Under the pieces are notes generated by a model, which saw nothing but the letters and a program-made list of their open reading frames with translations, was not told the origin of the DNA and did not search any database. Positions 10,503-18,956 of a stretch of DNA of 64,000 nucleotides are shown one piece after another. The translations under genes and the position numbers were made by a program. The stretch is taken from contig CACDIC010000006.1 of the NCBI GenBank assembly GCA_902552805.1, positions 1 to 64,000 on the forward strand, written 5' to 3'. Origin of the DNA: an uncultured Pelagibacteraceae bacterium. Its GTDB lineage: Bacteria > Pseudomonadota > Alphaproteobacteria > Pelagibacterales > Pelagibacteraceae. Each line of letters starts with the position of its first letter. The first letter of the stretch is position 1.

Positions 10503-11015
10503 GTGAAAAAACTTTTCTTAAAAATTTTATTTTTAATATCTTTTTCAAGCTCCTCTTTTGCTTGCCCCTTATTGTCAGTCGATATAGGCACACCAGTACG
10601 TGATGCACAAAATACATTTGAATTTTTGATGTTATATAAATCTGAGCTTTATGGAGAAGGTTATTCTGCAAAATATCATGCATATGCAGCAGATTATTGT
10701 GAAGGCTCAAATTTAGAAAACACTGATTTGGAAGTGATAATTTACGACTCTAAAGTTGCTGGTATAAATTTAATCTCAACAAATAGTGAAATTAAAAATG
10801 AAATTTATAATTTTGTAAAAAATAATATTGGTGATCCTGGCAGTGAAGCTGAAAAAGAAGGTTGGGAAGGCTATAAAGATTTAAGTTTAGGAAATCTCGT
10901 CATAATGTATAGCAAAATAAATATTAGAGATGAAATTTTCGAGGTTCTTGAAATTACTAATCCTCAAATGATAGACTATACCACTGGCGAGGAAGTAATT
11001 GAGGTATTAGGATAG
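10503..11015 (+). CDS. Secreted protein of unknown function in minor pilin/pilY1 operon
   Basis: 170 aa, GTG start, signal peptide MKKLFLKILFLISFSSSSFAC; 6 nt from pilY1 start. Confidence 0.65.
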   Translation: MKKLFLKILFLISFSSSSFACPLLSVDIGTPVRDAQNTFEFLMLYKSELYGEGYSAKYHAYAADYCEGSNLENTDLEVIIYDSKVAGINLISTNSEIKNEIYNFVKNNIGDPGSEAEKEGWEGYKDLSLGNLVIMYSKINIRDEIFEVLEITNPQMIDYTTGEEVIEVLG

Positions 11016-11021
11016 GAAATT

Positions 11022-14000
11022 ATGAAAAATTTAAAAATTTTATTTTTTTTATTTTTGTTATCATTTAGTAACAATTTGAATGCAAAACCTGTGCCACCAG
11101 GTGCGGGCGGTGGTGATGTAGCTGCTAACATATTATTTTTAGTCGATAGTTCTGCCAGCATGGGAAAATGGATAGGAGGCGATGGTATTGGCCCAGTTGC
11201 TGGAGTTGCCTACGACTCACAAAATAGAATTTTATTTTCACAATATTCAAGACGAACCGCAGGAGCAATTATTAGATATACTGCTGCTGGAAATAGAGAT
11301 AGATCATTTAGACCTATCAGAGCAATTCCTAGAGTAGGATGTACACAATTCAATGATATGGGTATTCATACGAGGCGTAATTTTACAAGACAGAGAAAAG
11401 CTGCGCACATAGAGTTTGTAGAAAACCTCGACTCTGTCAGTTTCAATGAGAGTGTAATTTTTTTCCATAGTCAGGAGAGAAGTAGTGCAGGATATATATT
11501 CGGGTTTTCAGAGGACGGCAGAAGATGTTTAGTTGCCTTAAGGGCACCTGATAATATGAATTATAGGGGCTTTGACATTCAGGAAATTGGGGGTGTTCCT
11601 TACTTATTTGCAGCCGGAGGTGGTCGAAGAAATTTTGGTTTCTTTATGTCATGTAATCTTGAAACTTTTGTATGTAATGAACAAAGAATAACCGACACAA
11701 GAAGTGTTACACGTTGGTTTGCAAGACTAAGTGTTAATAATGAAGGTACCATGATTTATTTTTCTAATATGTTGGCAAATAATTTTGAAGGATATGCTCT
11801 CACTCAAAGCGGTAATGCATTTACTCTAGGATCTCGACAAAGACAATGTACTGCAACAAATGCTCCAAATTTAACTTCTGAATTAGCAATTCCTTTTGGC
11901 GTGGAAGTTTCACCAACAGACAGTAGCATAGTTTATACTACTTCCGTTTTTTCTCACGCAATACAAAAAATTCAAATATCAAACTCTACGACCAATTCTT
12001 GTACAATTATCACCGCAGTAGGTTCAGGTTCAAGAACAAATCTGTCAAATGAGGGAACTGAAAATGCTTTAGATGCTGAAAATGTGGGTTTTAATCAACC
12101 GCATGCTCTTGGCATAGGTTTTAATGCAGCTGATAATAGATACATGTTGTTAACAGGAACCGCAAGGGGTTACATAGACGAATTTCATGAAGACAAATTC
12201 ACTGCTGTTGCTCGAAATACAACTTGGGTTCAACAAATGGGGGGACCAAGAATTAGAAGATGGGATGGAGTTAAATCTGCAATTAATGCAATCGTTAATG
12301 ATACAACATTAACAACAGGTGCTTATTTTGGTTTTGGTCATTGGAACGCTGGTGAACATGGTCGTTCAAGAACTGCCGCTAGAGGAGGACGTTATTGCCA
12401 TAATAATAATGATTGTACTTATTATCAAGGCTGGAATGGTAACCATCCAGAAGGAACAAGTATACAATGTAATCGAGATTCATGTTTAAATGTAGCCATA
12501 AGCCCAAGGGGATCTGATCAAATTATGGATGTAATGGCTCCTTTGGGTATGGCCTGGGGTACAGATTCAAATGCTTTTGCTCAAATTGCTGAAGATTATT
12601 TTATGGATCAAAGTGCTGGAGGATCAATTCTAAATCCGGACGCTGATTGTCAGATTAATTATGTAATCGTAATTGGAGATGGCGCCATGAGAAACACTGG
12701 GCTGCTTGGTGATAATCAAAATGGTTTTGCTGCTGAAAGAATGGCACGATTAAGAGAATTAGGTGTAAAATCTCTTTATGTAGCTTATGGAGGTGGAATT
12801 AATGGTACAAGTTTAAATAGATTTCATGAACTTTCAAGAATAGGCACTAGTACGTTAGCAGCTGGAACAACTGCACAAGAATGTATTGATGATGAGGATT
12901 GTGAAAGAGCAATTATTGCTAGATCACCTGAGAGATTAAAAACTGCTTTAACAGCTAAGATACGACAAATTATTGCTGATAAACTAGCATTCACTGCACC
13001 ATCAATTACAGCAACTATTGAGGAGGGTGGTTCTTTATACCAAGCACAATTCGGTTATGAACAATTTGGTGAATGGCAAGGTAGAATTTTGCGGAAAAAA
13101 TTAATCAAACCAGCTGATTGCCCTGATACTAATGAAGATTGTGTTGAGCATAATACTGCACCAGGAAATCCACATAAAAACTGGGACTCATCTCTAATGA
13201 TTAAAAGACAATCAACACCAGGTGGAGGAGATGATAATAGAAATATTTGGACAGCTATGCCAGGAGCTCCTTATCTTGGAAACTGGGATAACTTTAGTCA
13301 AGACCAATCAACAGCAATAACAAATTTATTTAACTTACTAGGATATGAGATTGACGATTATCATTCTAGTACCTCAACGTGTTCTAGTGTTGGTAATGAT
13401 GCTACTGAGGGTGATGAAACAATAGGTTTGATAAATTTTATGAAAGGTAATGACTATTTTGATTATGATGGTGATTGTGATGTTACTGAGGTTAGAAACC
13501 ATGTAATGGCTGATGTGTATCATTCGCAACTCGTAGAAGTAGGAGCTCCAGATTCGAATATTGATTTTAAATCTTTTAATGAAGAAGCATATCATCGATC
13601 AACAAGAGGTTATGCACGCTTTAAAGTGGAACAAGCAAAAAGACAAAATGTAATTTATGCTGGTGCAAACTCAGGTGTACTCCATGCAATCGCAGCTAAA
13701 AGTGGAAATGGATACAAAGGTGGTGAGGAAATATGGGGCTTTATACCTCCGTTTGTTGCTGCAAAACTTCCACAAATAATAAATTCAGAGTATGATAAAT
13801 CTTCTGGTGGTGGGACTAACCCAATTTTTGGTGTTGATGGCTCTCCTGTGATACACGATGCTTTTATAAGGGGATATAATTTTAGAGGAGAGTTAGAGGG
13901 CAGTAGAACTTGGCGTACTTTATTGTTTGTTCCTTATGGAAGAGGTGGTGCTGGTTTCACTTTGCTTGATGTAACAGATCCGATACCATCAGGAAATAGA

Positions 14001-15869
14001 GGTCCAATTCATATGTTTTCAGTATTTAATGATAGAATAAATAATAGAGTGTTAGTTGCTGATGTACTTGGAAGAATATCTGCACTAGAATATAATTCTA
14101 CCTCATCCAGTTTAATGAATTCTGCCGAAGGAGAGGTAGCTACAGATAATTATAATGACGCTAGAGAAAAAACAGAATTACCTACTAACGATGCTAACTA
14201 TGATGCTAATGCGCTTACAGATATAGCAGTGTGTAGTACAGCAACTGATTTTAGGACTAATGGAACAGCTAGTTGTTATAGAGGTAACACTTTCTATTTC
14301 CCAGATCTTGTTTTAGATTATCCAGTTGGTGACGAAATTCCTAAAACTGTTTTAGGAGCAGTTAAATTAAATGATGGTGTCCCTGAACCTATTAGTATTT
14401 CAAGTGCACAAATGTCAGATGATGGTTCTGGAGGGGCCGTTTTAAAAGTTGTGTTTAAAAATGAACAAGTTTTTAATGCCAATCCATCTGATGAAGAGCC
14501 CACATTATCAGATGAAATAAGTGTTAGAGCATGCATTGGAGGATCAGGTATAGACCCTGCTTACGATTATTCGAGACTAGGAGAGACTTGGTCAACACCA
14601 AAAATTGTGAGAATGCCCTCAAGTTCTGGATCAACAAATATTGGATCTGATAGATATGTTGCAATCATGGGCGCTGGTATGTCCAAAGGAGATGCTTGTG
14701 CTGGATCAGCTTTATTTGTGATTGATTTAGAGGGTCATATGGATGGTATGCCAGGTAGAATATATGGTTCAGAAATTAATGGAGGCCCAATAAATATAGT
14801 AGATACAACACCTAATGGTATTTTATCAGGGGATGTATTGGTTGAAACTAATAATGGAAGTAATATTCCTAATGCTATACCTGCTGCGCCAGTGATAATT
14901 ACTCCTGATACTGCACCAGGAGTTCCGTGGAGAGGTGCATTAGTTTATGTAAATGATCTTGAGGGCAAAATAACAAAAATAAATCTGACCAATAATACAA
15001 AAGGACTAAATGATAATGGAAAATTAGTAAGTGGTGTAACAGAATTATATGATCAAACGACTCTTTTTAGATTGGATGCTACAAGAGAAAATGCAAGATA
15101 TTCATTTTTTTCAATGGAAGCTGGACTGGGAGTAACTGATAAATCTTTTTGGTTATTTGGATCAACTGGAAATTTTATCGACCTAGGGGGAAAAAATTCT
15201 GAATTAGATAACATTTTATATGGTGTCCAAGATAAACATTTTCCATATTGGAAGCATTTAAATGGAGTAACAGTTCCGAAAATTATAATGAACCCGGGAA
15301 GCGAACCAATGGAAATAAATCCTGATTTTTTACAATTGGCACATGAAGGAGCTGATAAAGCAAGTAGCGTTGGAAATGCATTTAATTGTATCAACGTCTC
15401 TGGAGATCAATCTGGTGATAATTGTCCGATACCAGAGTCAGCAGATGCTTGGGTAATACATTTAGAAAAAAATCAAAATGATGCTTTCTTATCTCCAAGA
15501 ACTTTCAGAAAAGCATCAGCACCACCTACTTTATTTAAAGGAATAGTTTATTATCCTGTATACCAGCCACCGCCAGGTTCTGCTCCGTGTGCTCAAGGAC
15601 ATGCATTTATTTGTGCTGCTGATGATGAATGTGGAACGAACAATTCATCAAGATTAAAACTTACAACACCAGGAGATGTAAACAATCCTGGTTTGAACGC
15701 GTGTGCATATGTAAGTGAAGGTGTGCTGTCTGAGCTGGTTGTGTTTGGTGATAAACTTTTTGCCAATGTTGCTGGTCCTTCTGAAGACAAAAGCACTTTG
15801 TTTTCTGTTTTCTCAGTGCCAGGAGAAATTTTATCGAACAAAGGTGGTTGGAGAGATAGTGGTTTTTAA
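11022..15869 (+). CDS. pilY1: PilY1-like T4P tip/assembly protein (vWA + PilY beta-propeller)
   Basis: 1615 aa; signal peptide; MIDAS DSSAS; C-terminal PilY propeller pattern NVIYAGANSGVLHAIAAKSG...EIWGFIPP; located after pilX. Confidence 0.9.
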   Translation: MKNLKILFFLFLLSFSNNLNAKPVPPGAGGGDVAANILFLVDSSASMGKWIGGDGIGPVAGVAYDSQNRILFSQYSRRTAGAIIRYTAAGNRDRSFRPIRAIPRVGCTQFNDMGIHTRRNFTRQRKAAHIEFVENLDSVSFNESVIFFHSQERSSAGYIFGFSEDGRRCLVALRAPDNMNYRGFDIQEIGGVPYLFAAGGGRRNFGFFMSCNLETFVCNEQRITDTRSVTRWFARLSVNNEGTMIYFSNMLANNFEGYALTQSGNAFTLGSRQRQCTATNAPNLTSELAIPFGVEVSPTDSSIVYTTSVFSHAIQKIQISNSTTNSCTIITAVGSGSRTNLSNEGTENALDAENVGFNQPHALGIGFNAADNRYMLLTGTARGYIDEFHEDKFTAVARNTTWVQQMGGPRIRRWDGVKSAINAIVNDTTLTTGAYFGFGHWNAGEHGRSRTAARGGRYCHNNNDCTYYQGWNGNHPEGTSIQCNRDSCLNVAISPRGSDQIMDVMAPLGMAWGTDSNAFAQIAEDYFMDQSAGGSILNPDADCQINYVIVIGDGAMRNTGLLGDNQNGFAAERMARLRELGVKSLYVAYGGGINGTSLNRFHELSRIGTSTLAAGTTAQECIDDEDCERAIIARSPERLKTALTAKIRQIIADKLAFTAPSITATIEEGGSLYQAQFGYEQFGEWQGRILRKKLIKPADCPDTNEDCVEHNTAPGNPHKNWDSSLMIKRQSTPGGGDDNRNIWTAMPGAPYLGNWDNFSQDQSTAITNLFNLLGYEIDDYHSSTSTCSSVGNDATEGDETIGLINFMKGNDYFDYDGDCDVTEVRNHVMADVYHSQLVEVGAPDSNIDFKSFNEEAYHRSTRGYARFKVEQAKRQNVIYAGANSGVLHAIAAKSGNGYKGGEEIWGFIPPFVAAKLPQIINSEYDKSSGGGTNPIFGVDGSPVIHDAFIRGYNFRGELEGSRTWRTLLFVPYGRGGAGFTLLDVTDPIPSGNRGPIHMFSVFNDRINNRVLVADVLGRISALEYNSTSSSLMNSAEGEVATDNYNDAREKTELPTNDANYDANALTDIAVCSTATDFRTNGTASCYRGNTFYFPDLVLDYPVGDEIPKTVLGAVKLNDGVPEPISISSAQMSDDGSGGAVLKVVFKNEQVFNANPSDEEPTLSDEISVRACIGGSGIDPAYDYSRLGETWSTPKIVRMPSSSGSTNIGSDRYVAIMGAGMSKGDACAGSALFVIDLEGHMDGMPGRIYGSEINGGPINIVDTTPNGILSGDVLVETNNGSNIPNAIPAAPVIITPDTAPGVPWRGALVYVNDLEGKITKINLTNNTKGLNDNGKLVSGVTELYDQTTLFRLDATRENARYSFFSMEAGLGVTDKSFWLFGSTGNFIDLGGKNSELDNILYGVQDKHFPYWKHLNGVTVPKIIMNPGSEPMEINPDFLQLAHEGADKASSVGNAFNCINVSGDQSGDNCPIPESADAWVIHLEKNQNDAFLSPRTFRKASAPPTLFKGIVYYPVYQPPPGSAPCAQGHAFICAADDECGTNNSSRLKLTTPGDVNNPGLNACAYVSEGVLSELVVFGDKLFANVAGPSEDKSTLFSVFSVPGEILSNKGGWRDSGF

Positions 15870-15898
15870 AACAATTCCGAAGGTAAATAAATTATTAC

Positions 15899-16663
15899 TC
15901 AATTCAAGTATAAAATAATTTTTTCAAGCAATAATAAATATAATACACATCCTAATACAAGATAAGGTCCAAAAGGAATTTGTGATGACAAATTTTTGGA
16001 TTTATCTATCAGACTTGGTATTGCTAATGCTAATGCAACAAAGGATGAAAAAAATAATATGAAAGGAATCGATATCCACCCGAACCAAAAACCAATTGCT
16101 GATAAAAGTTTAGCATCTCCTAAACCCATACCCTCTTTGTTTCTTAATTTTTTATAAATAAAAATTATCATCCAAATAATAGAATAACCAGCAACACCAC
16201 CTATCACCGAATTAAAAAAATTTGGAAATAAATACTGATTTAAATTCGGATCAAAGGTTTTAACTAATCCTATAACCATTAATGGAAAAGTTAGCTCATT
16301 TGGAATTATAAAATGTTTGAGATCAATAAAAAATATGATGATGAAGAAAATAGTTAAAATAAAAAAAAGAAGGGTTGTAAGTGATAAACCAAATAAATAA
16401 AAAAACCATACGAAGCTCAATGCACAGATAAGTTCTACTAAAAGATATTTAATACTAATCTTGGCTGAGCAGTCTCTGCATTTAGCTTTTAAAATTACAT
16501 ACGAGAATATTGGAACATTATCATACCATCTAATTTGTTTTTTACAGTTTGGGCAATACGATCTACCTTTGGCAACACCCTCATTATAGGGCATTCTATG
16601 AATACATACGTTACTAAAACTCCCCCATATACTTCCAAGGATAAATACTATAATATAGGACAC
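15899..16663 (-). CDS. pilD: Type IV prepilin peptidase
   Basis: GSIWGSFSNVCIHRMP, two CxxC motifs (CPNC, CRDC), IDLKHFIIP, GMGLGDAKLL aspartate motif. Confidence 0.95.
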   Translation of the reverse strand: MSYIIVFILGSIWGSFSNVCIHRMPYNEGVAKGRSYCPNCKKQIRWYDNVPIFSYVILKAKCRDCSAKISIKYLLVELICALSFVWFFYLFGLSLTTLLFFILTIFFIIIFFIDLKHFIIPNELTFPLMVIGLVKTFDPNLNQYLFPNFFNSVIGGVAGYSIIWMIIFIYKKLRNKEGMGLGDAKLLSAIGFWFGWISIPFILFFSSFVALALAIPSLIDKSKNLSSQIPFGPYLVLGCVLYLLLLEKIILYLN

Positions 16664-16705
16664 AATTTATAGTTTAATTTTGGAGGAAAATTCTATGAGC
16701 CCATC

Positions 16706-16735
16706 GATGCAATATTGTATAAACAACATTGCATC
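16706..16735. promoter_or_regulatory. Near-perfect 30-bp dyad (GATGCAAT A TTGT ATAA ACAA C ATTGCATC) between divergent pilD and GAF-SpoIIE gene
   Basis: 8-bp outer and 4-bp inner complementary arms with one mismatched pair; read directly. Confidence 0.55.
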
Positions 16736-16762
16736 AGCTATGTGTAAATAGAAATTTGGCGC

Positions 16763-18112
16763 ATGAATCATGATTTCCATCACTATCAAAATTATCAAAA
16801 AATTAATGAATATCAATTTATAAATAAGATGTTTTTTGGCGCAAAAAAAAAGGAAACAACTAAAGTAGATGATACTATCAGTAAAGATTTAGAATTAGTT
16901 ACAAAAATGAATCATGATCTAGCTAAATCGTTGGATCTTAAAGAAACTTTAAGTAATTCTTTAGAATTAATTATAAAAAGAATAAACGCACAAGCTGCAA
17001 ATATTTTTTTAATTGATGATAAGAACCAATCTTTTCAGTGTATTGCATCCAAACATCAAGCATATCTAGAGGATTTTGAAATTCCAATTACTCAAGGTGT
17101 AATGGGTAAAGCAGTAGTTTTAAAAAAATGTATAAGAGTAGGTGATGTAAGAAAAGATGTTAGAGAAATTGCTGAATTTTATTTTGACTTAGATAATAAA
17201 ACAAATTTTACAACATATTCTGTTTTATGTTCTCCTTTAATAGTATCTGATGAGTGTATAGGAGTTATTCATTGTTTAAATAAAAAAACAAACAATAAAT
17301 TGTTTGAGGAGAATGACAGAAAACTTTTAGAAACTTTATCTGGACCTGCTGCATTAGCAATTAGAAATGCAAGAATGGCAAAAGATCTTGTTGATAAGAA
17401 TAGAATGCAGAAAGAAATAGAAATTGTTGGTGAGATACAAAAAACTTTATTATCTCAAAATCAAAAAGAAAAATTTCCAATAGCAGGAATAAATATTCCA
17501 GCTAAAGTAGTTTCAGGAGATTTTTATAATTTTGCTGAGCTTACTGAGGGAGTTTATGGTTTTGGTGTTGCCGATGTATCTGGTAAAGGAATAAAATCTT
17601 CTCTGCTTATGTCAAAAGCATCAAGTCTTTATAGATGTTTAAGTAAAACAAATTTTTCTGCAGCAGAACTTTTAAATATTTTAAATTCAGAAATATGTGA
17701 GACTACTTCAAGAGGAATGTTTGTTACAATGCTCATAGGAATTTACGACAGCAATAAAAAAGAACTTACATTAGCTAATGCAGGACACGAACCGCCTTTA
17801 ATTTACGATAACGAAGGAAATTTTTCTAATTTTGAAGAAGCTGGTCCCCCCTTAGGTATTGCTCCAAAGTTTAAATTTAAAGAAACAAAAATTAATTTTT
17901 CAAATAGTTCAATGTATATTTTCACGGATGGTATTACCGAAATAAAAGATTCGAAAGGAAACATGTTAGAGTCTGATGGATTTAAAAATTATATTAAAAA
18001 ATATCAACCTATTCCTAATTATGAAAGATTAAATAAGATTGTCGAAGATATAATTAAATCTGGCCGAATACAAAAAGATGATTTAACTATTGTTGTAGTT
18101 GATGGGTTATAA
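16763..18112 (+). CDS. GAF-domain SpoIIE/PP2C-type serine phosphatase (RsbU-like)
   Basis: GAF-like region then VVSGDFYNFAEL, FGVADVSGKGIKSSLLMSKA, LANAGHEPPLI, FTDGITEIKD, DDLTIVVVD; internal start at 16829 possible. Confidence 0.9.
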   Translation: MNHDFHHYQNYQKINEYQFINKMFFGAKKKETTKVDDTISKDLELVTKMNHDLAKSLDLKETLSNSLELIIKRINAQAANIFLIDDKNQSFQCIASKHQAYLEDFEIPITQGVMGKAVVLKKCIRVGDVRKDVREIAEFYFDLDNKTNFTTYSVLCSPLIVSDECIGVIHCLNKKTNNKLFEENDRKLLETLSGPAALAIRNARMAKDLVDKNRMQKEIEIVGEIQKTLLSQNQKEKFPIAGINIPAKVVSGDFYNFAELTEGVYGFGVADVSGKGIKSSLLMSKASSLYRCLSKTNFSAAELLNILNSEICETTSRGMFVTMLIGIYDSNKKELTLANAGHEPPLIYDNEGNFSNFEEAGPPLGIAPKFKFKETKINFSNSSMYIFTDGITEIKDSKGNMLESDGFKNYIKKYQPIPNYERLNKIVEDIIKSGRIQKDDLTIVVVDGL

Positions 18113-18124
18113 ATGCATCAATAA

Positions 18125-18427
18125 ATGTTTAACATCGGAAAAATAATGATACTGGTCGGCATAGTTATTACTTCTGTGTTATATTGGGCTACAACTAACG
18201 TATGTAGATATAATTTTGTTATTGAAAAAAAAACAAACGAAATGAATATTATTGTTGCAGAAATAAAACCAGAAATTAAATTAGGTGAAATTTATTATTT
18301 TAAAGAATTAAATTGTAATAATATTGATCTATCATGGGATTATGAACGAGTTATAAGTAATTTAAATACAATCTCAGTTATGATCTATCAAGAATTGACA
18401 ACAGACATCAAAGGAAACCCTAACTAG
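18125..18427 (+). CDS. Small membrane-anchored protein, unknown function
   Basis: 100 aa, single N-terminal hydrophobic segment; 12 nt downstream of phosphatase gene. Confidence 0.5.
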   Translation: MFNIGKIMILVGIVITSVLYWATTNVCRYNFVIEKKTNEMNIIVAEIKPEIKLGEIYYFKELNCNNIDLSWDYERVISNLNTISVMIYQELTTDIKGNPN

Positions 18428-18616
18428 GATTAAATACAAAAAATTTTGGAAAAAAATTCATCTTTTTGAAAAATACAATCCAAAATAGAAAAAAAATAAA
18501 AAATTCTTATCAAAATAAATCAATTTTGAGTTGAAAGTATAAAAAAAACTGATTAATAATGATTTTTTATATAAATATTCGGATAACTTAGATTTAAATT
18601 AATGTTTATATCTTTT

Positions 18617-18937
18617 CTCTAACACAAAAATTTTAAACTCTAACACAAATTGCTTCAAATTTTCAAAATTCAATAATTGTTGATTTTATTAGCTTTTTTA
18701 AGTTTAAAAAAATAATTTTAACTCTAACACAATTATAAATTACTCTAACACAAATAATAAAATTTTATTGTGTTAGAGTCCATCTATTTTCTCAAATTAT
18801 AAAAAAAAAATTGATTATCTTAAAAGTATTGATTTTACTTACTTTTTCAAAAAAAACTCATTTTGAACATATAATATTTGATTTTGTGTTAGACTAAAAA
18901 TGATTTTTGTGTTAGAGATTCGTTAATTGTGTTAGAG
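18617..18937. repeat. Eight-copy array of the 11-mer TTGTGTTAGAG/CTCTAACACAA upstream of pilMN
   Basis: CTCTAACACAA at 18617, 18638, 18722 and 18743; TTGTGTTAGAG at 18768, 18884 (last base C), 18907 and 18927. Confidence 0.9.
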
Positions 18938-18956
18938 AAAATATTTATTTATTAAT

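Noticed and set aside
15053-15394. Antisense ORF of 113 aa inside pilY1
   Set aside because: Lies entirely antisense to a strongly supported CDS, with no recognisable domain; typical shadow ORF.
18617-18937. Array interpreted as a CRISPR
   Set aside because: Repeats are only 11 bp, occur in both orientations and spacers are not uniform; no cas genes nearby.
18617-18937. Array interpreted as DnaA boxes/chromosomal origin
   Set aside because: TTGTGTTAGAG does not match the TTATCCACA DnaA box, and no dnaA, parAB or gidA neighbours; an iteron-like role cannot be excluded but is not favoured.
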